Shown here one piece after another: positions 1-13,640 of a DNA stretch of 64,000 nucleotides (the stretch's first letter is position 1; every line of letters begins with the position of its first letter). The DNA lies in assembly GCF_900634625.1 (NCBI RefSeq), contig NC_041031.1, forward strand, positions 12,978,904 through 13,042,903, given 5' to 3'. Origin of the DNA: Parambassis ranga (taxonomy: Eukaryota; Chordata; Actinopteri; Ambassidae). The notes beneath the pieces are model-generated. The model had not been told where the DNA came from. It did not search any database and was given only the letters and a program-made list of their open reading frames with translations. The position numbers and the translations under genes are program-made.

Positions 1-604
1 GTTGCAAGGATCTGTACACAATTCTTGGAAGCTGAAAATGTCCCAGTTCTTGCATGGCCAGCATACTCACCGGACATGTCACCCATTGAACATGTTTGGG
101 ATGTGCTTGACCGGCGTATACGACAGCGTGCACCAGTTCCCACTAATATCCAGCAACTTCGCACAGCCATTGAAGAGGAGTGGACCAACATTCCACAGGC
201 CACAATAGACATCTGATAAACTCTATGCGAAGAAGATGTGTTGCACTGCATGAGGCAAATGGTGGTCACACCAGATACTGACTGGTTCTGAGTCCCCAGA
301 CCGCCAATAAAGCAGAAACAAAATGCACATTTCAGGGTGGCCTTTTATTGTGGGCAGTTTGAGGTACACCTGTGCACTAATCATGATGTCAGATCAGCAT
401 TTGATGTGGCACACCTGTGACGTGGGATGGATTATCTCAGCAAAGCAGAAGTGCTCACTATCACACATTTAGACAGATTTGTGAATAATGTTTGAGAGGA
501 ATGGTAATATTGTGTATCTGGAATGAAGTTTAGATCTTCAAGTCCATCTCATGAAACATGGGAGCAAAAACAAAAGTGTTGCGTTTATATTTTTGTTGAG
601 TGTA
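1..604 (+). mobile_element. 3' end of a degenerate Tc1/mariner transposon
   Basis: Reading frame 1 encodes the C-terminal part of a Tc1-family DDE transposase, including the WPAYSPDMSPIEHVWD block that holds the last catalytic acidic residue. The frame stops at 214-216. The usual continuation (SMRRRCVALHEANGGHTRY) appears in another frame just after it, so an indel has broken the gene. The element seems to end near 604, where a T-rich terminal segment finishes in TTGTTGAGTGTA beside a TA, as expected for a Tc1 terminal repeat and its TA target. The 5' part lies outside the window. It sits in an intron of the receptor gene, about 97 bases before the exon at 701. The exact end is inferred. Confidence 0.85.
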
Positions 605-700
605 TATCCGTTACAAGTTACAGGTTTTTGTCAGAGTTACTGTGTGCCTTGTAAACCTCAAAGTCATCTCAAAGTCTCTATTTTTTCCCTCTGGCTGTAG

Positions 701-3700
701 TATTGGACGGACATCTACCTAAGCTGGAATCCAGAAAACTACCCCGGAGTCCAGAACTTGCGGTTTCCCTCAGACCAGATCTGGACGCCTGACATCCTCC
801 TTTATAACAGGTCAGAGCTTTTCCTTTACTCGTCACAGTTTTTTCCTCGGGATGATTAAATAAGTGCCAGTAAATAAACACAGACTGTCAGAGAAATAAT
901 TTTTTTCTTCTCTGCAATATTTATTTTTGACAGCAGTAAATGAAACATCAGTATAATCCTTAAAGTATGCCAGTATTTTTATTACAATTTATCTTTAACC
1001 TTCGTAGAAAAAGGCAGCATCATTTTTATGAAGGTGGTGGGATAACAATCACAATCACACACAGACAGACTGTGGGTCGTGTCAAAACATTTAAACTCGC
1101 TGCTTTCATTTATTGTATCCTATTAACTGATGGAAACATGTACATCTTCTTTAAGGAGAGACATTTCTTCATCTAATGCTGATAATGAGTCATAAATGTC
1201 AAAAAGATGCTGCTTGTTTTCACTGCATTAAAAGCAAAATAACATTCAGTACGAGCTGAGGTCAAAGTCTTTATGAGTATAAATGAGGCTGAGCGAGCTC
1301 ATTTCAGTTTGTGATTTAGGACAGCTGGGGCTGTTTGCTCATTCTCTGTTCTTCATGCTTCTGTGTGATGATTTCTCAGGTCAATTAGAGATGTAGGCCA
1401 GTTGTTTTGTTTTTCTCTCTCTCTCTCTCTCTCTCTCCAAAATAACTAATTGCATTGCATTTGCATGCTTGAGTGAGACATGGCTGTTTGGATATGAGAT
1501 TAAGCGGAAAGAAGAGATGATAGACTGTTAAAATTCACAGGTCACATAAAAAGACAATAAAGATGTGTGCAGCATGTTGTGCAGCAAAGGGTATGACTGG
1601 AACAGGCTCTGGTCTTCACAGTTGTCATTTACCGACAGAAGAGAGGAGAGTCTGAGGCTTTACTTCATGCCTGTATTTCCTTTAAAACACGCACACACAC
1701 ACACCTCGGGGAATATGAGGACAAAACAAAGGTTTGGGAGTATTAACCCAAATTTTAAAAGCTCAGCTTTTAGACCTGCCAGGATTACCCACCCTAATCT
1801 CTGTGCTCTCCACCATCTCTGCCTTTTACCCTCTGCCTCTGCCTCCATCCCGCCTTACCATCTCTCTTTTCATCTCATTCAATCTGTGTCTCCCCCCACA
1901 TCTCTTTCATAACTCACTGTCTCAGTATAATTCACTCTATTCAATCAACTCTTTCTCTCCATATTTCATCGTTCCCGGCCTTCACTGACTCATCTGCATT
2001 AATCATTCCATCTACCTGTCGCTGTCAGTCAAAGGGTCAGCATGTTAATGCCACCTTCTGCTCACAGTCTACCTGTCTAGTGTCTCAACTGGCTTGTCAT
2101 GTGCTGTTTGAACTCTGCTAACTGAACTGGGGTTAGAGTTTTCTGTTCTATGGATGCTCGGCTTCCAAAGCATATACATGTTATCCTGTAAATATGTGAA
2201 CATGTTGATCTTAGTAGCTTTCCTTTTTGTTGTGTGTGTTGTAAACACAAATTATTTTCCTCTAAAGAACACTGGTAGAGTAATAAGATCACCAAAGTCT
2301 GACCTTCTATCTTCTAGGATTTTGGTATATTTTCAGCATTTTACTAGGAGGAAAGTAGTTAAAATGGTCGAGTCTATCAAATTACCCAATAAAACATAGT
2401 GAAGAAACGTATGAAGGGACAGAAGGCACTCAGGTAAACTGCAGACTGACTCTGAGGAGCAGGGCTGCTTGGATAAGACATGAGAATGGAGCATTGCAGT
2501 TGTTAAGGTATGAGTGCAAAAAGTAGATCTGCACAATCTCTCAATCAAAAACATTATGCTCAGGTCTTGGGGAGAGTATAGTATAGGATCCACTGAAAGA
2601 CATAACTTAGGTTAGGTTTTGCATAGAAAGAAATATAACTATACAAGTGAACACTAGCACTGTCATTTAGACAATCTACAATAAAGCGTCTCTGTTTTGC
2701 CTTTTGATTAATTTAAAGGAAGTGAGTGGAATGCATCTCTTCACCACCAAAATTACAGCAGCCTGTGGTTGTACAGTGTTCAGGTTTCTGGTATTTTACT
2801 CTTCACCTGGTGGAATTGGCAGATGAGCAGTAATGTGAGGCTGAAGGTGAAGACTCAGTTTATGGCTGAGGTTTACGTTCCCCTGAGGAGAGATGAAAAT
2901 TTACAGTTTTTAGCACCAACGTGGATCACTGCTGGAAACACACACACCCAGCTAATTACCCTGCACACCTCTAAGCTCACATCACAAAGTAAATATCTGC
3001 ATACACACACACAGCAACAATCAAACAACAAAAGCGTGCACGGCTTTTACCAGCACATGCACACACACATACGCCGTCATACACAGGCGTAACACACGCC
3101 ATTACACAGCTGGCCATCAGTGCGCAGCCAATAACACGCTACTGTTACTGTGTTGAATAGCAGATGTATTCAGACCTATTAGCATGCTGCTCAGACAAGA
3201 GCTCACCATAATCCATTTATTCATTTTGATTGGTTTAATATGAAGTTAATGATGTTTAGGAGTGCTGAGGTCAGATGCCACCTCAATATGGAGTCTAGTT
3301 ATTCAAAGAGGAGATAAAAAATAAAGGTCTTTCAGCTCATATTATTCCATTGTGAAATCTTTCATATCGCTGTTCATATTATTTCAGATCATTGTGCTCA
3401 CACTGACTCACAAAGATGTTTCACACAAGGATTACCATTACTGTGAGTCACAGATTTACAATCCAGTCCATTACCATGCGTTCTGCCCGAGGGGGACGAA
3501 ACTTTTTTTTTCACCATCTTTAACAGTGAAAAACAAAAACTGGCAGATAAATTATTAAATTTGGTCCTAATGGCTTTCAGCAAAAAAAACTTTTCAACTT
3601 GTTAACTCAAATCTTCTCTTATTATATTGATATTGAATTATTAGAACATTGATTTACACATAAGTGCACAAGACAGAACAAAAACGAGACAGAGTTTTAT

Positions 3701-6700
3701 ATTGGCACCAGAATATCAGTGTTTTTTGGGCATTCTTAGTCGCATGTCCCTGTGTGGTTGTGTGTGTTTGTAGGCGGTTCCAAAACAGCTACAAAAGCTG
3801 TTGACCTCCTCTCTCATGAGAGGGAAAAGTCAATGGTCTCACTTGACTGGGGATCGATGAGGCACATAAAGGACGTTCAACTCAGGTAAACCACAGACTG
3901 AATCCTAATCCTGTCAGCAGGGAAGCCAAATGTACAACACAGACAGGCCACTGTGACAGGCCATAAACATGAAGAGAAAGTTAATCAAATAAATGGATAT
4001 GGGTTTTGTTTGTTTTTTTAGATGGATGGGCATTGAATGAATGGGTGGATTTAATGACGTATTTGAGATCACTCAATCAAATAAACACTTTAGAAATGAA
4101 ATGAGTTTACTTTAGTAGTTTTTATGACTGATGTATTTAAAAATATATTTTTTTAAATGAATCCGTGACAGTAAACATGTTTTTGTGAAATTGTAAATAA
4201 AATTGAACAGAAGTAGGTGTTTTAGTGTTTCTAATAGAAATCAGGAAAGTGCTCTTTATGCTAATTATGGATCACGACCTTATCTCAACATTTCAAGCCT
4301 GATTTTCTTGGCTTAAAGATTTGAAGTAAAGATCAATTCAACATTACTGATATGTGCATACAGTACATGCCTCTGTTCTCCAGGAATAAATACCGGTACG
4401 TCCCACTAAATTGTACGTCTTGTCTTCAGTTTCCCTTTTCCACCTTGTGAACTGTGCAGCCTCGAGGCTATTAAACAGAATGCCTAATGTCAGGACCCCC
4501 TGAGGCTGTATAGATGAACACTGAGATATGACCCAACATGCATGGCTGGACGGCTCTTTCCTTAATGCATTGTGTGTCTAAGCCACTGTGCAGCTGTGAA
4601 TAGCTAAAGGTGTTGAGCTGCTAGTGATCAATCCTCCCATCTTCATGCTTCTTTCTCCCTCACTCTTGACCCCAGATTCAGATTAGCTGGTTTTAAAACA
4701 TGCAGGTATTTTGGCCTGACTTTTATTAGTTTCTTTGTTTTCTTTTTTTTTTTGGTTGACTAGCCTTGCTCCTGTTTCAGTCATAGCCTGTTCTTCTGTC
4801 TTTTTTCATTGTGTGTGCCTGTGTGAGGGTAGCAGCAGGTGTTGAGTGAGTGGGGAGAGAAGCTCGGTGACTCACGTCCCATGGTGGAGGGACCTGTCAC
4901 TGCTGCCATTGTAACTGTCGGTCAGTCTCTGTTTGCCCACTTTCCCCCTCTTTGACATGTCCACACTGCTCTTGTCCCAGGGATATCGCTTGCATTTTAA
5001 TGATTACAATATGTACAGTGGCATAACTACAATTAAAAGTATGTGTATGTAAGAGCCAAATGTTGAAAGATGGACTGCATGATTTGATGGATGCAAGCAT
5101 GGAAGTGTAAAGTAGGAAAACCACAATGAAGCAAGACTGTCTTCAAAGTAAATGAAATTATTCAGTACACATTGTATGTACAGTGTGCACTTACACACAC
5201 ACACACTTCAGGGCATGCTCTGCTGTGATGTGTGTGAGTGCTGATTGCTGGAAAGAGCATACTTCCAGATAAAGAAAGGCCAAAACATGAATAATTCATT
5301 GTGTGGCTCCACCTTGGCCAGCCCACACATCCCTCCCTTCAGTTCCTGTTGGAGCTGCAACACACACAGTGGAGAAATAAATTACAACACCTAACCCTCC
5401 AGGAAAAAAAGTAAATCACTCACTCTGAGAGTAGACAGGGATAAAATAAAAAGGGTCCATCTACAGATTCTGTTATGTATTAATGTCCTTTTTTTTGTTT
5501 GTTCAAGGCTAAATGAAGCTGCAGGATGTTTCAGGGTTCAGGTGCAGTATGCGTGCCTGTGTACATGAAGTTTTTAACTTAGGTTTAGGAACAAGGCCAC
5601 GCATCATTACACTTCACTATGCCTCATTACATGATTACCTATATATACAGGTGCGTCTGCTCCACCTAGTCCGTTTAGCTGAGTGCACAAAAACCCAATT
5701 GTTATGTAATAAAGTAAAAATCAGCACAGCAAAGTTTGATACTGGAGTGGAAGATCTGGTAGTGTTGTTACTCGGCTGTGTACTGGACATTTTCTTAAAC
5801 TTCAGGTTTTACCTCCAGGACATTACTTACACTTTCAGCTACTCCACTGAAACAACGTTTGAATTCTTAATAGGAACACAGCTGTCAGAGCCAAAGTTGA
5901 GGTTATGTGCAGACATGTTCTTTACTGTAGGTATCTCCAAGTGTTTGCTCTTTCAGATGATACCTTTTCTGTTTCATTTCTTCCTGGTGCTGTCTGGGAC
6001 TCTCCTTGAAGAAGGCATCTATGGTGTTGTCATGTCACTGATTTGGTGCCTTTTATGCCATAGTTTGGCATAGTTATGGTTGTGAGTATTTCATTTTACC
6101 TCCAGCTTTGATTTCACCTGGGTTTAACTGTGTGAATGCAGCGTGAAGGACTGCAGCAGCAGGCTGGATGGTGCACAGATGGCTGAGTAGATATATCAGT
6201 TCACCTCTCGCTGCTGTGGCAGGTTAGAGTCAGACAGCCCTGTGACAGCCCCCTGTGGGCTGATTACCACTAATACGGATGAAGTTAGTGTTTTTGTTGC
6301 ACTTGAAAAAAACATATTTTTTCCATGAATCTCTTCACAGTGCTGACGAGCGGTTTGACGCCACTTTCCACACTAACGTACTGGTGAATGCGTCAGGTTA
6401 CTGCCAGTACATCCCCCCGGGCATCTTAAAGAGCACCTGCTACATCGATGTGCGTTGGTTCCCCTTTGACGTGCAGAAGTGTGACCTGAAGTTTGGCTCA
6501 TGGACGCACAACGGCTGGCTTCTGGACCTGCAGATGCTTGATGTGGACACGTCTACTTATATACCCAACGGAGAGTGGGATCTAGTAGGTAAGAAAGGCT
6601 GTGTGTTTATCACTGCAGGCACTGGCCAGGATAGGTCTAAAATAAGTTGTGTACACCTGTCTGTCTCTACATGCAGGCCCCCTATTACTGAGAGCAGGCC

Positions 6701-9700
6701 TTTGTGTCTGGAATGAACTCAGATAACTGTAGAAGAGAGGTTTTTTTTTTTTTTTTTTGTTGGAAGACCTCCCAAGCAGGGTGTCTCCAGCTGGGTTTGA
6801 GTAGAAGCTGCTTGGGCCCCTGGGGTGATAGTAAGCTGGAAATGGGTGTCAGACAGGACCAGATGGCATGCAATATGAAAGTTTGACACATCGGGCAGGC
6901 ATATAGCCAGGCCATATGCGAGTACCACACACCCGATCCCTTGAGTTGACCCATGAATCCACTCTCCCTCTTCTTGTTCTTGTTTTGTCTTTGTACTTCT
7001 TATTGTACAGTTTGATTGCTGCATAGCTCATCTTGTCATTCTTTAGAATCAGGCTCCAGTTTGGACATTTATGGCTAAATGTTTTCCATATGCATTGACT
7101 GATTAAGCTTGTACATTGTTTTAGCAAAGTCAATAGTAAGGAGGTGAGCTTAGGATGAAGGCGAGCTGCAGAGGGGTGGGTGGAGATAAAAGTGGGCTCC
7201 AATTTGCATATTTATAGAACTATGCATACTAAAAAAGATGAAGAGCTACACGTACGTCTTACATATGAAGGGATTATTTTTATCGTAATAATCTAAATAT
7301 ACGAATATGGGAATTTATGCCAGAAGAAGAAATATAAAAGTTTTACTCATAAATGTGAAACGTTTTAGGAGTTGTGCATGTAAACTTATTTTCTTAGCCG
7401 TACTTATTTTCTTTAATTCAAGTATCATATCTATGTACAGGGCTTTTGTGGTGATATTAAAATCTTTGTACGTTAATAAAAACACACCTGTGTGTGCAGG
7501 TGTTCCAGCCAAGCGTAACGAGCTGTACTACGATTGCTGTAAGGAGCCCTACCCTGATGTGACGTTCACAGTCACGATGCGTCGCAGGACTTTATACTAC
7601 GGGCTGAATCTGCTCATTCCCTGTGTGCTGATCTCTGGCTTGGCCCTGCTGGTCTTCCTTTTACCCGCAGACTCTGGAGAGAAGATCTCTTTGGGTAAGA
7701 CAAATATATTGAACAACTGCTATTGTGCATGTTTACATTTCAGTTATATGCTATTAATAAAACTACACAAATACATGAGATTAGCAAACTGAAATCTGTG
7801 TGTGTACAAAAACAGCATGTATCAAACTGTATATCAACGCAACACATGCATCTCAAATCACCTTGGAGTAATTGAATTGCAAAATAAGAGTCTTACCGCT
7901 TCTCTGCAGTGACTTGATGAATAGCCACCTGTCTATGAGCAGCCACAAGTTGCAAAGTGTTTTAGAGATTTCTGGAGCTGTAACCGGCCTTGGACACGTC
8001 GGTGGAAGCCAGCAGCTGATAAATGGTTGTAGTCACGAGACGATAACTGATTACATACATAAGTTGTTACAGGAATAATTTCATCCACCAGTAACCCTGA
8101 TCACATCATTATCTATGTGCTCATGCTCCCTCTCTCTCTGTGTCTCTTTCGATCTCTGTCTCAAGGCATCACAGTGCTGCTCTCGCTAACTGTCTTCATG
8201 CTTCTGGTCGCAGAGATCATGCCTGCCACGTCCGACTCTGTTCCTCTCATTGGTGGGTTATATTTCCGTGAGTCTGTGTAACATTGTGAGTGTGGAATGA
8301 ATCAGAAGACGACAGAAACAATGACGCGCCTAAGAGGAGAACACAATATTTAGGATACTTTCCAGAGCTACAATGATGTTACAGTGCTCCCACCTTGTGT
8401 GTGTTTATATATGGCAAGATGTATTATTTATTGAGTGAACTTGGTGTAGTCAAATATCTACCTCTGTGTGTTTGTATAGTCTGAAAAGAAAAACTCGGTT
8501 TGAGTAGCTCAGTTTGGGTATCAATACATTATTATCAATAATACAATGAAGGTGAGCAAACCGTAAATCTTTCAGCATCCTTAAGAGGATGTGATATGTA
8601 GAAAGAAATTGGAATTATGGATTATCCATCTGAAAATTACGGAAACAGTGAAGCAGGATAAAGAAAAATAACAGTTCTATTTATTCATTTACTAACATGC
8701 ATAGCGCCATCTAGCTAAACATCTGTGACAGCTTTGTCAATGACTAGCAAGCTAAAATGCAATAGAAGGGAGGTCACATGTATGAACAACCAGAGTCCAC
8801 TTTTTCATGCTTTGTCTCCTGTAAGTGATGAGTGGTTTGTTGGTTAGCAGTGCTCAAACAAGAGAAACCCTTTTTGTGCTCTACATTGTTACAGTGTCAG
8901 TGTGTGCTGAGCATGCTTAGTACTAATCAACGCAATGAAGAAAGCTTGATAAACACTCACTAAAGCAATCAATTTTGGCTGGTCCATGTTGTCCATATTT
9001 TCAGCACCCCTCAACTCATCAAGTGTTTTCATCATTGGCCTTTTAATCACCAAATAAACTAAGTATATTATTATTATTATTACTTCAATTGGACCTGCCT
9101 TATCTCATTTGGCTCATTTCATTTTAATTCTCTTTAGCTAATTAATTTTTATCATTTTTAATTTAGTTGAGTCATTTTTCACAAAGTTACCAAATGGATT
9201 TATGGTTGGTCGGGACAGAGGAAATGCTATTCACCTCCCTCACATATATTTTTCCCCTATCTCTTTGTGTTACTGTCCGCTGCTCCGCACCTTTTTTTCC
9301 TGCTTAAGCTCTTCTTACCTTTTTCCCTCTGTCTTTTTGACCCAAACAAAAATTTTCATAACATGACCTTGTAAGAAGCTTTAGTTATTTTGGGCTGTTA
9401 GCCTTTTTTGTGTTCTCGGTCATTGGCAGACAAAAAAATAAGGGCAGACTCTCGCCCCCGCTGTTCCCTTATAAGGGTGAAAACAGCTCTAATATCTCTT
9501 TCTTTGGCTTGTTTACCGCTATCCTCTGTTTTGTCACATTTTTTTGTACTTCTTTTATTTGGCCTGTTTGAGTTCAAGTGTGCATCTTTTCCCTCTGGCA
9601 ATATATTGTAAATTGCTGCAGATTGTGCACAGTGCCCCCCCCCCTTTCATGCTACAGTGTGAAATCAGCCTAAGTTTTGGATTTAATTCAGTCTTAATGG

Positions 9701-10613
9701 TTGTTTTTATGCTAATGAAATATGACCATGGGGCGGTAAAAGGAGTGCTAATGCATGACCTGATATGTAACTTTCCTGTAAAAATCAAAACGTCTTTTTC
9801 TCAACAGCTCAGTACTTTGCCAGCACCATGATGATTGTGGGCATGTCTGTGGTGGTGACCGTTATAGTACTGCAGTTTCACCATCATGACCCACAGGGGG
9901 GCAAGATGCCTAAGTGGGTGAGTAACTGATGCTACACAATATCACCATGAGCACAAATGTCTGTATTTATGAATGCATTATGGTGTGTGTACTTCTGCCA
10001 GGTCCGGGTGGTCCTGTTGAACTGGTGCGCCTGGTTTCTTCGTATGAAACAACCTGGCGATGAGCGCAGGCGTCACTACAAATACCGCCATACCTCGCAG
10101 CACCACTCTAGCACCAGCTCCATAGAGATGGGCACAGTACCAAGCCTCAGTGTGCCCCTGTCACAAACATCCTGCCCACCTTGCCCAACAGGTACCTCCA
10201 ATGGTTCCATGAGCCTCTACCTTAGCAGTTACCATCCCATAGAAAGCCACTGCCCACCATCCAGCGACTCTGGAGTAGCATTAGGGGGACGAGCACACGG
10301 CTCCATTAGTGATGAAGCTGAGCCTCCTGGAGGAGTTGGCGGTGGAGGTCTGGGGATGGGAGTGGGAGCTGGAATGGGAGTAAACATACCCCCACCAGAG
10401 ATCCAGCACATCTTGGAGGAGGTGTCGTACATAGCCCAAAGGTTCCGAGACCAAGACGAGGCCGAGGCCATCTGCAGCGAGTGGAAGTTTGCAGCAGCGG
10501 TGGTGGACAGGCTGTGTCTGGTGGCCTTCTCTCTCTTCTCCATCATTTGCACCTTCACCATCCTCATGTCAGCGCCCAATTTCATAGAAGCGGTTTCCAA
10601 GGACTTCACATAA
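701..10613 (+). CDS. chrna7-like: nicotinic acetylcholine receptor alpha7-type subunit, 5' partial
   Basis: This is a subunit of a homopentameric acetylcholine-gated cation channel of the neuronal plasma membrane. Coding exons are 701-810, 6341-6588, 7500-7694, 8166-8252, 9808-9917 and 10002-10613, all with GT-AG borders and matching phases. Visible landmarks are the Cys-loop (CYIDVRWFPFDVQKC), the vicinal cysteine pair of the agonist site (YYDCCKEPYPD), M1, M2 beginning GEKISLGITVLLSLTVF, M3, and M4 followed by the ending EAVSKDF. Exon sizes 110, 195, 87 and 110 match those I recall for human CHRNA7. The 248-base exon equals human exons 5 plus 6 (80+168). The M3-M4 loop has a glycine-rich stretch (GGVGGGGLGMGVGAGMGVN). 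The signal peptide and first exons lie upstream. The loop differs enough from chrna7 that chrna8 or the fish alpha11 paralogue remain possible. AATAAA signals occur at 10797 and 11640. Confidence 0.92.
811..6340 (+). other. long intron of the alpha7-type receptor gene
   Basis: This intron of about 5.5 kb separates the exons at 701-810 and 6341-6588. It holds simple repeats: a CT tract at 1413-1437 and CA-rich stretches near 1690, 2938-3090 and 5195. Open frames inside it, such as 5513-6073, show no family resemblance and no splice context. I see no RNA gene or recognisable transposon. Confidence 0.7.
1413..1437. repeat. (CT)n microsatellite
   Basis: An uninterrupted run of CT dinucleotides, about 12 units, lies in the first intron visible in the window. 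Confidence 0.9.
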
Positions 10614-13555
10614 CTGATTGCAAGAAGAGAGAGGAACGAAGAATATGTAACATAGATAAAGAAGAGGTCAAGAGAGAAAGTGGAGAGAGGGGAAAGGCAA
10701 CAGTGGAACGTGTTGTAAGTGATCCCCACACAGCAGTCTGGGAACCATACTGGACAGGAGGTGGGCTCTGCTATGTTTAGTGGTAAATTCATTACAAATA
10801 AACATTATAAAGAGCTACCGAGTCACATTTATTCATATAGGCATATGTACAGAAGATAAAATATTTGTGACATGTTGCTACATTGGCACACTCCATAAAT
10901 CAAAATAATCACTTCGTGTTGATGTCAGTGAGTAATTGTTGATGAGATGGAAACAGCAAAGGCACTGGGAACAGCAGGCACAAGGTAAGAGGAGAGCACT
11001 GTCAAGATTTTTTTACATTAAGATATCAGCAAGTCCAAGAAGATAATGCTATTTTACTCTGAAAGTACTGTAAATATCATTTTTATTGACACAATTCATT
11101 CACAAAATAGCTTTATTCATTGTACATTGGGCCTCATGTAGACAGTGGTGTACAACGAATTGTTTTTTTTGTATACACATGTTATCATTGGAAATCAGTA
11201 GTGTTTTTATTAGTTAGTTATAAATCCAATCATAAATGTGTATATAATGGTGGTCCTGCAGTTACAATGTTTGTATTTAGGTATAATACTGTATGTATTC
11301 AGCTGCTTTACCCTTCCAAGCCTTAGTCTGTCTGTAAATGCATCTCTGGTCAGTACTTGAGTCGATGGTGCGCTTGGCAATGGATAGCTGGGTGCTTTAC
11401 ATTACAATATCTACTAATCTAATAATCAGTCAGTTTATAATACAGGGAATCATCCCTGCAGGATTTGAGAAGACTTGGATGGTTAATGAATTTTTTACTG
11501 ACATTATGAGAGATGTCACTGCATGAGGCCCAATGACACGCTCTACTTTACTTCTCAACTGCTGTTGTCCTGTTTGTACAAATCCATGTGTCTGTACAAG
11601 CAGCACCTCTGTGTAGGATTTGCCTTTTGACCTGTGACTAATAAAGTCACATGACATACCATCGTTGTGATGCCAATAGGATAGCTACTAAAATGAGATG
11701 TTTCACTGTGAATTTTTCTGTTTTTGTTTTCAATGAACAGAACATTGGATACAACTTTATTGCTCTGACACAAGTGTAGCATATGTTCTCTAACCCTCAG
11801 TTTTCTAGTCGAGTCACTTCTCATGTTGTCTTACCTGTTGATTTTGAGATATCTTTAATGTAGCAAAGACAGTTTGGTACAGTGTGTAACAATAATAATA
11901 ATGAAGTATCCAGTTTATTGTATCAAAACGCACCATGGAGTGGAATAGAGTTTGGTGAACTGTACGATACATCTTTTAACCAAGTGGTCTGACACTACAT
12001 GTACAAGGTCTTAATGTAAATGTTAGAAACAGGTGAAGTAGTTGCACCAGTTTTTTTTTTTAATTAACTGCTGTAAAAATGCCAGCGTTCACACAGCTAT
12101 GAAAGATGAGCAGGAATTTGATCTTTGGAGCTGAGAGTGAAGTGACAGACAATGACATCAAGTTTTGCCTCCATATTGCTTAAAAGTACAGCATAGATCT
12201 GTAAAAGGCCCGTCAGAAAGATTTGTTTATGTTTTGTCAAAGGAGCCGAGTAACTGAAAGACAGAAAGTTGCAAATGTTTTTACCTCGTAGCCATCTTTT
12301 TTTGTTGTAGTTCTAGCCGTTGGTCTCTTTATCTCTGTCATTCTAAGTGTGAGTTTTTGACTCTCTGTGTTAATAAAATACTATTTATTCTCTGTATTAG
12401 ATGTTTGGCATAGAGGAATTCTTGTTTTAGTCCAGTTCAAACCACCACACAAACCCCTGTGGTAAATAATCTGAAATTAGCGTGTTGTCATAGATTATCT
12501 TCGGTTCACAGACTTTTGCGCCAAGTGTATTAAAGTCAATCTACAAGTTAAAAGTTCATTCGGAGTGGGTGGTGCTTTACAAGGATACAAGGATTCGAAG
12601 ACAACAGCCAAATGTCTTCTGTGCAAAATGTATAGCCATTGTTAACAAGGATAATAGAAGAGGAAATTGGGATTAGAATCTTAAATGACTGAGTGTTAAT
12701 ATCAAAACACTGGCATATTTAATAAACAGTGTCATCATCAGTATCCTCACTCACATCATTAGCCTTTAGTTTTTTGTCAGCAGCTTTAATCACCTTGATA
12801 CATTTACTATGCCACAACTGTAATAGTCTAGGGTGAGTTTACAAGGCAACAAAAACACAAACAACAAGACAATAAATTGAAAAGTCCTTAACTCACCAGG
12901 GTCTTTCTAGGACATGGAGAACAGAATGAATGATTAAAAATTTGTGTGTATCCTTCATTGTGAGTAAATAGCAGTTTTTCTTGGTGTTAGAATCTTGTCT
13001 TTGGTCTCAGATAAAGAAAGAGAATAAAAAATTGAATGGGAGTAAAAAATCTGAGTGAATGTGGGGCATGTTTTTCCTTCTGTGATTTAGGAACCATGCT
13101 CTGATTTCTTTTTTGTTTGGCCAACAAAGACTTTTTAACAACTTTCAGCCGATTGTTTGATGTTTTGTGGATGAGCTCCAGTCAATACTGGGCCCAAATT
13201 TCTGCCAGAATGTGTGTTGCATTTTTTTTTTATTTATCAAAGGAGCTCATTTTTTTCAGTAAGTATAAAGAACCCTGTGACTTAATGGAGACAGGAATCT
13301 TTTCAAATAGCATCAACCTTTAACCAAAGCCAGGTGTCACATTTGAAGTCTTATTATTTTAAACCATCTATCATGTGTCCCACTATTTCTCAGAATAGAT
13401 TTGAATAGAAGTGAAAGTGAAACAGATATACACCCACCACACCAAATAATTAGGGTGTCCATTTGTGAAAAAAAAACACAAATTTAAAGGTACAATTCAC
13501 CCTAAAATTAGCTAAGAAATAATGAAGTATTTGCTTTGGAGAAGTTCTCTCAGAT
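10614..13555 (+). other. 3' untranslated and downstream region of the receptor gene
   Basis: No coding exon is visible. The receptor stop codon at 10611-10613 is followed by AATAAA hexamers at 10797-10802, 11640-11645 and 12373-12378, so several alternative 3' ends are possible. The sequence is AT-rich with homopolymer runs. Where transcription ends cannot be decided from sequence alone. Confidence 0.5.
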
Positions 13556-13640
13556 TTGGTGACCTGTCCAGGGTGTACCCTGCCCCTTATCCATAGATAG
13601 CTGTGAAAGCTATCTATGGGTTCAGATGATGGATGGAAGT
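13556..13640 (+). repeat. fragment of a dispersed teleost SINE tail, with a perfect hairpin
   Basis: The segment GACCTGTCCAGGGTGTACCC matches the better preserved copies at 17225-17552 and 26725-26962. After it the sequence departs and forms a perfect 12-bp inverted repeat (13591-13602 against 13608-13619) around a 5-base loop. The end ATGATGGATGG is again typical of the family. Confidence 0.7.

Noticed and set aside
5513..6073. 186-codon open frame on the plus strand
   Set aside because: It lies inside an intron of the receptor gene, has no family resemblance and no splice context; its composition looks like AT-rich intron sequence.
7307..7499. Upstream extension of the frame into receptor exon 7500-7694
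   Set aside because: The extension is intronic. The exon is defined by the acceptor at 7498-7499 and the alpha7 protein match begins at VPAKRNE.
10229..10792. 187-codon minus-strand frame
   Set aside because: It is the shadow of the receptor's last coding exon on the other strand.
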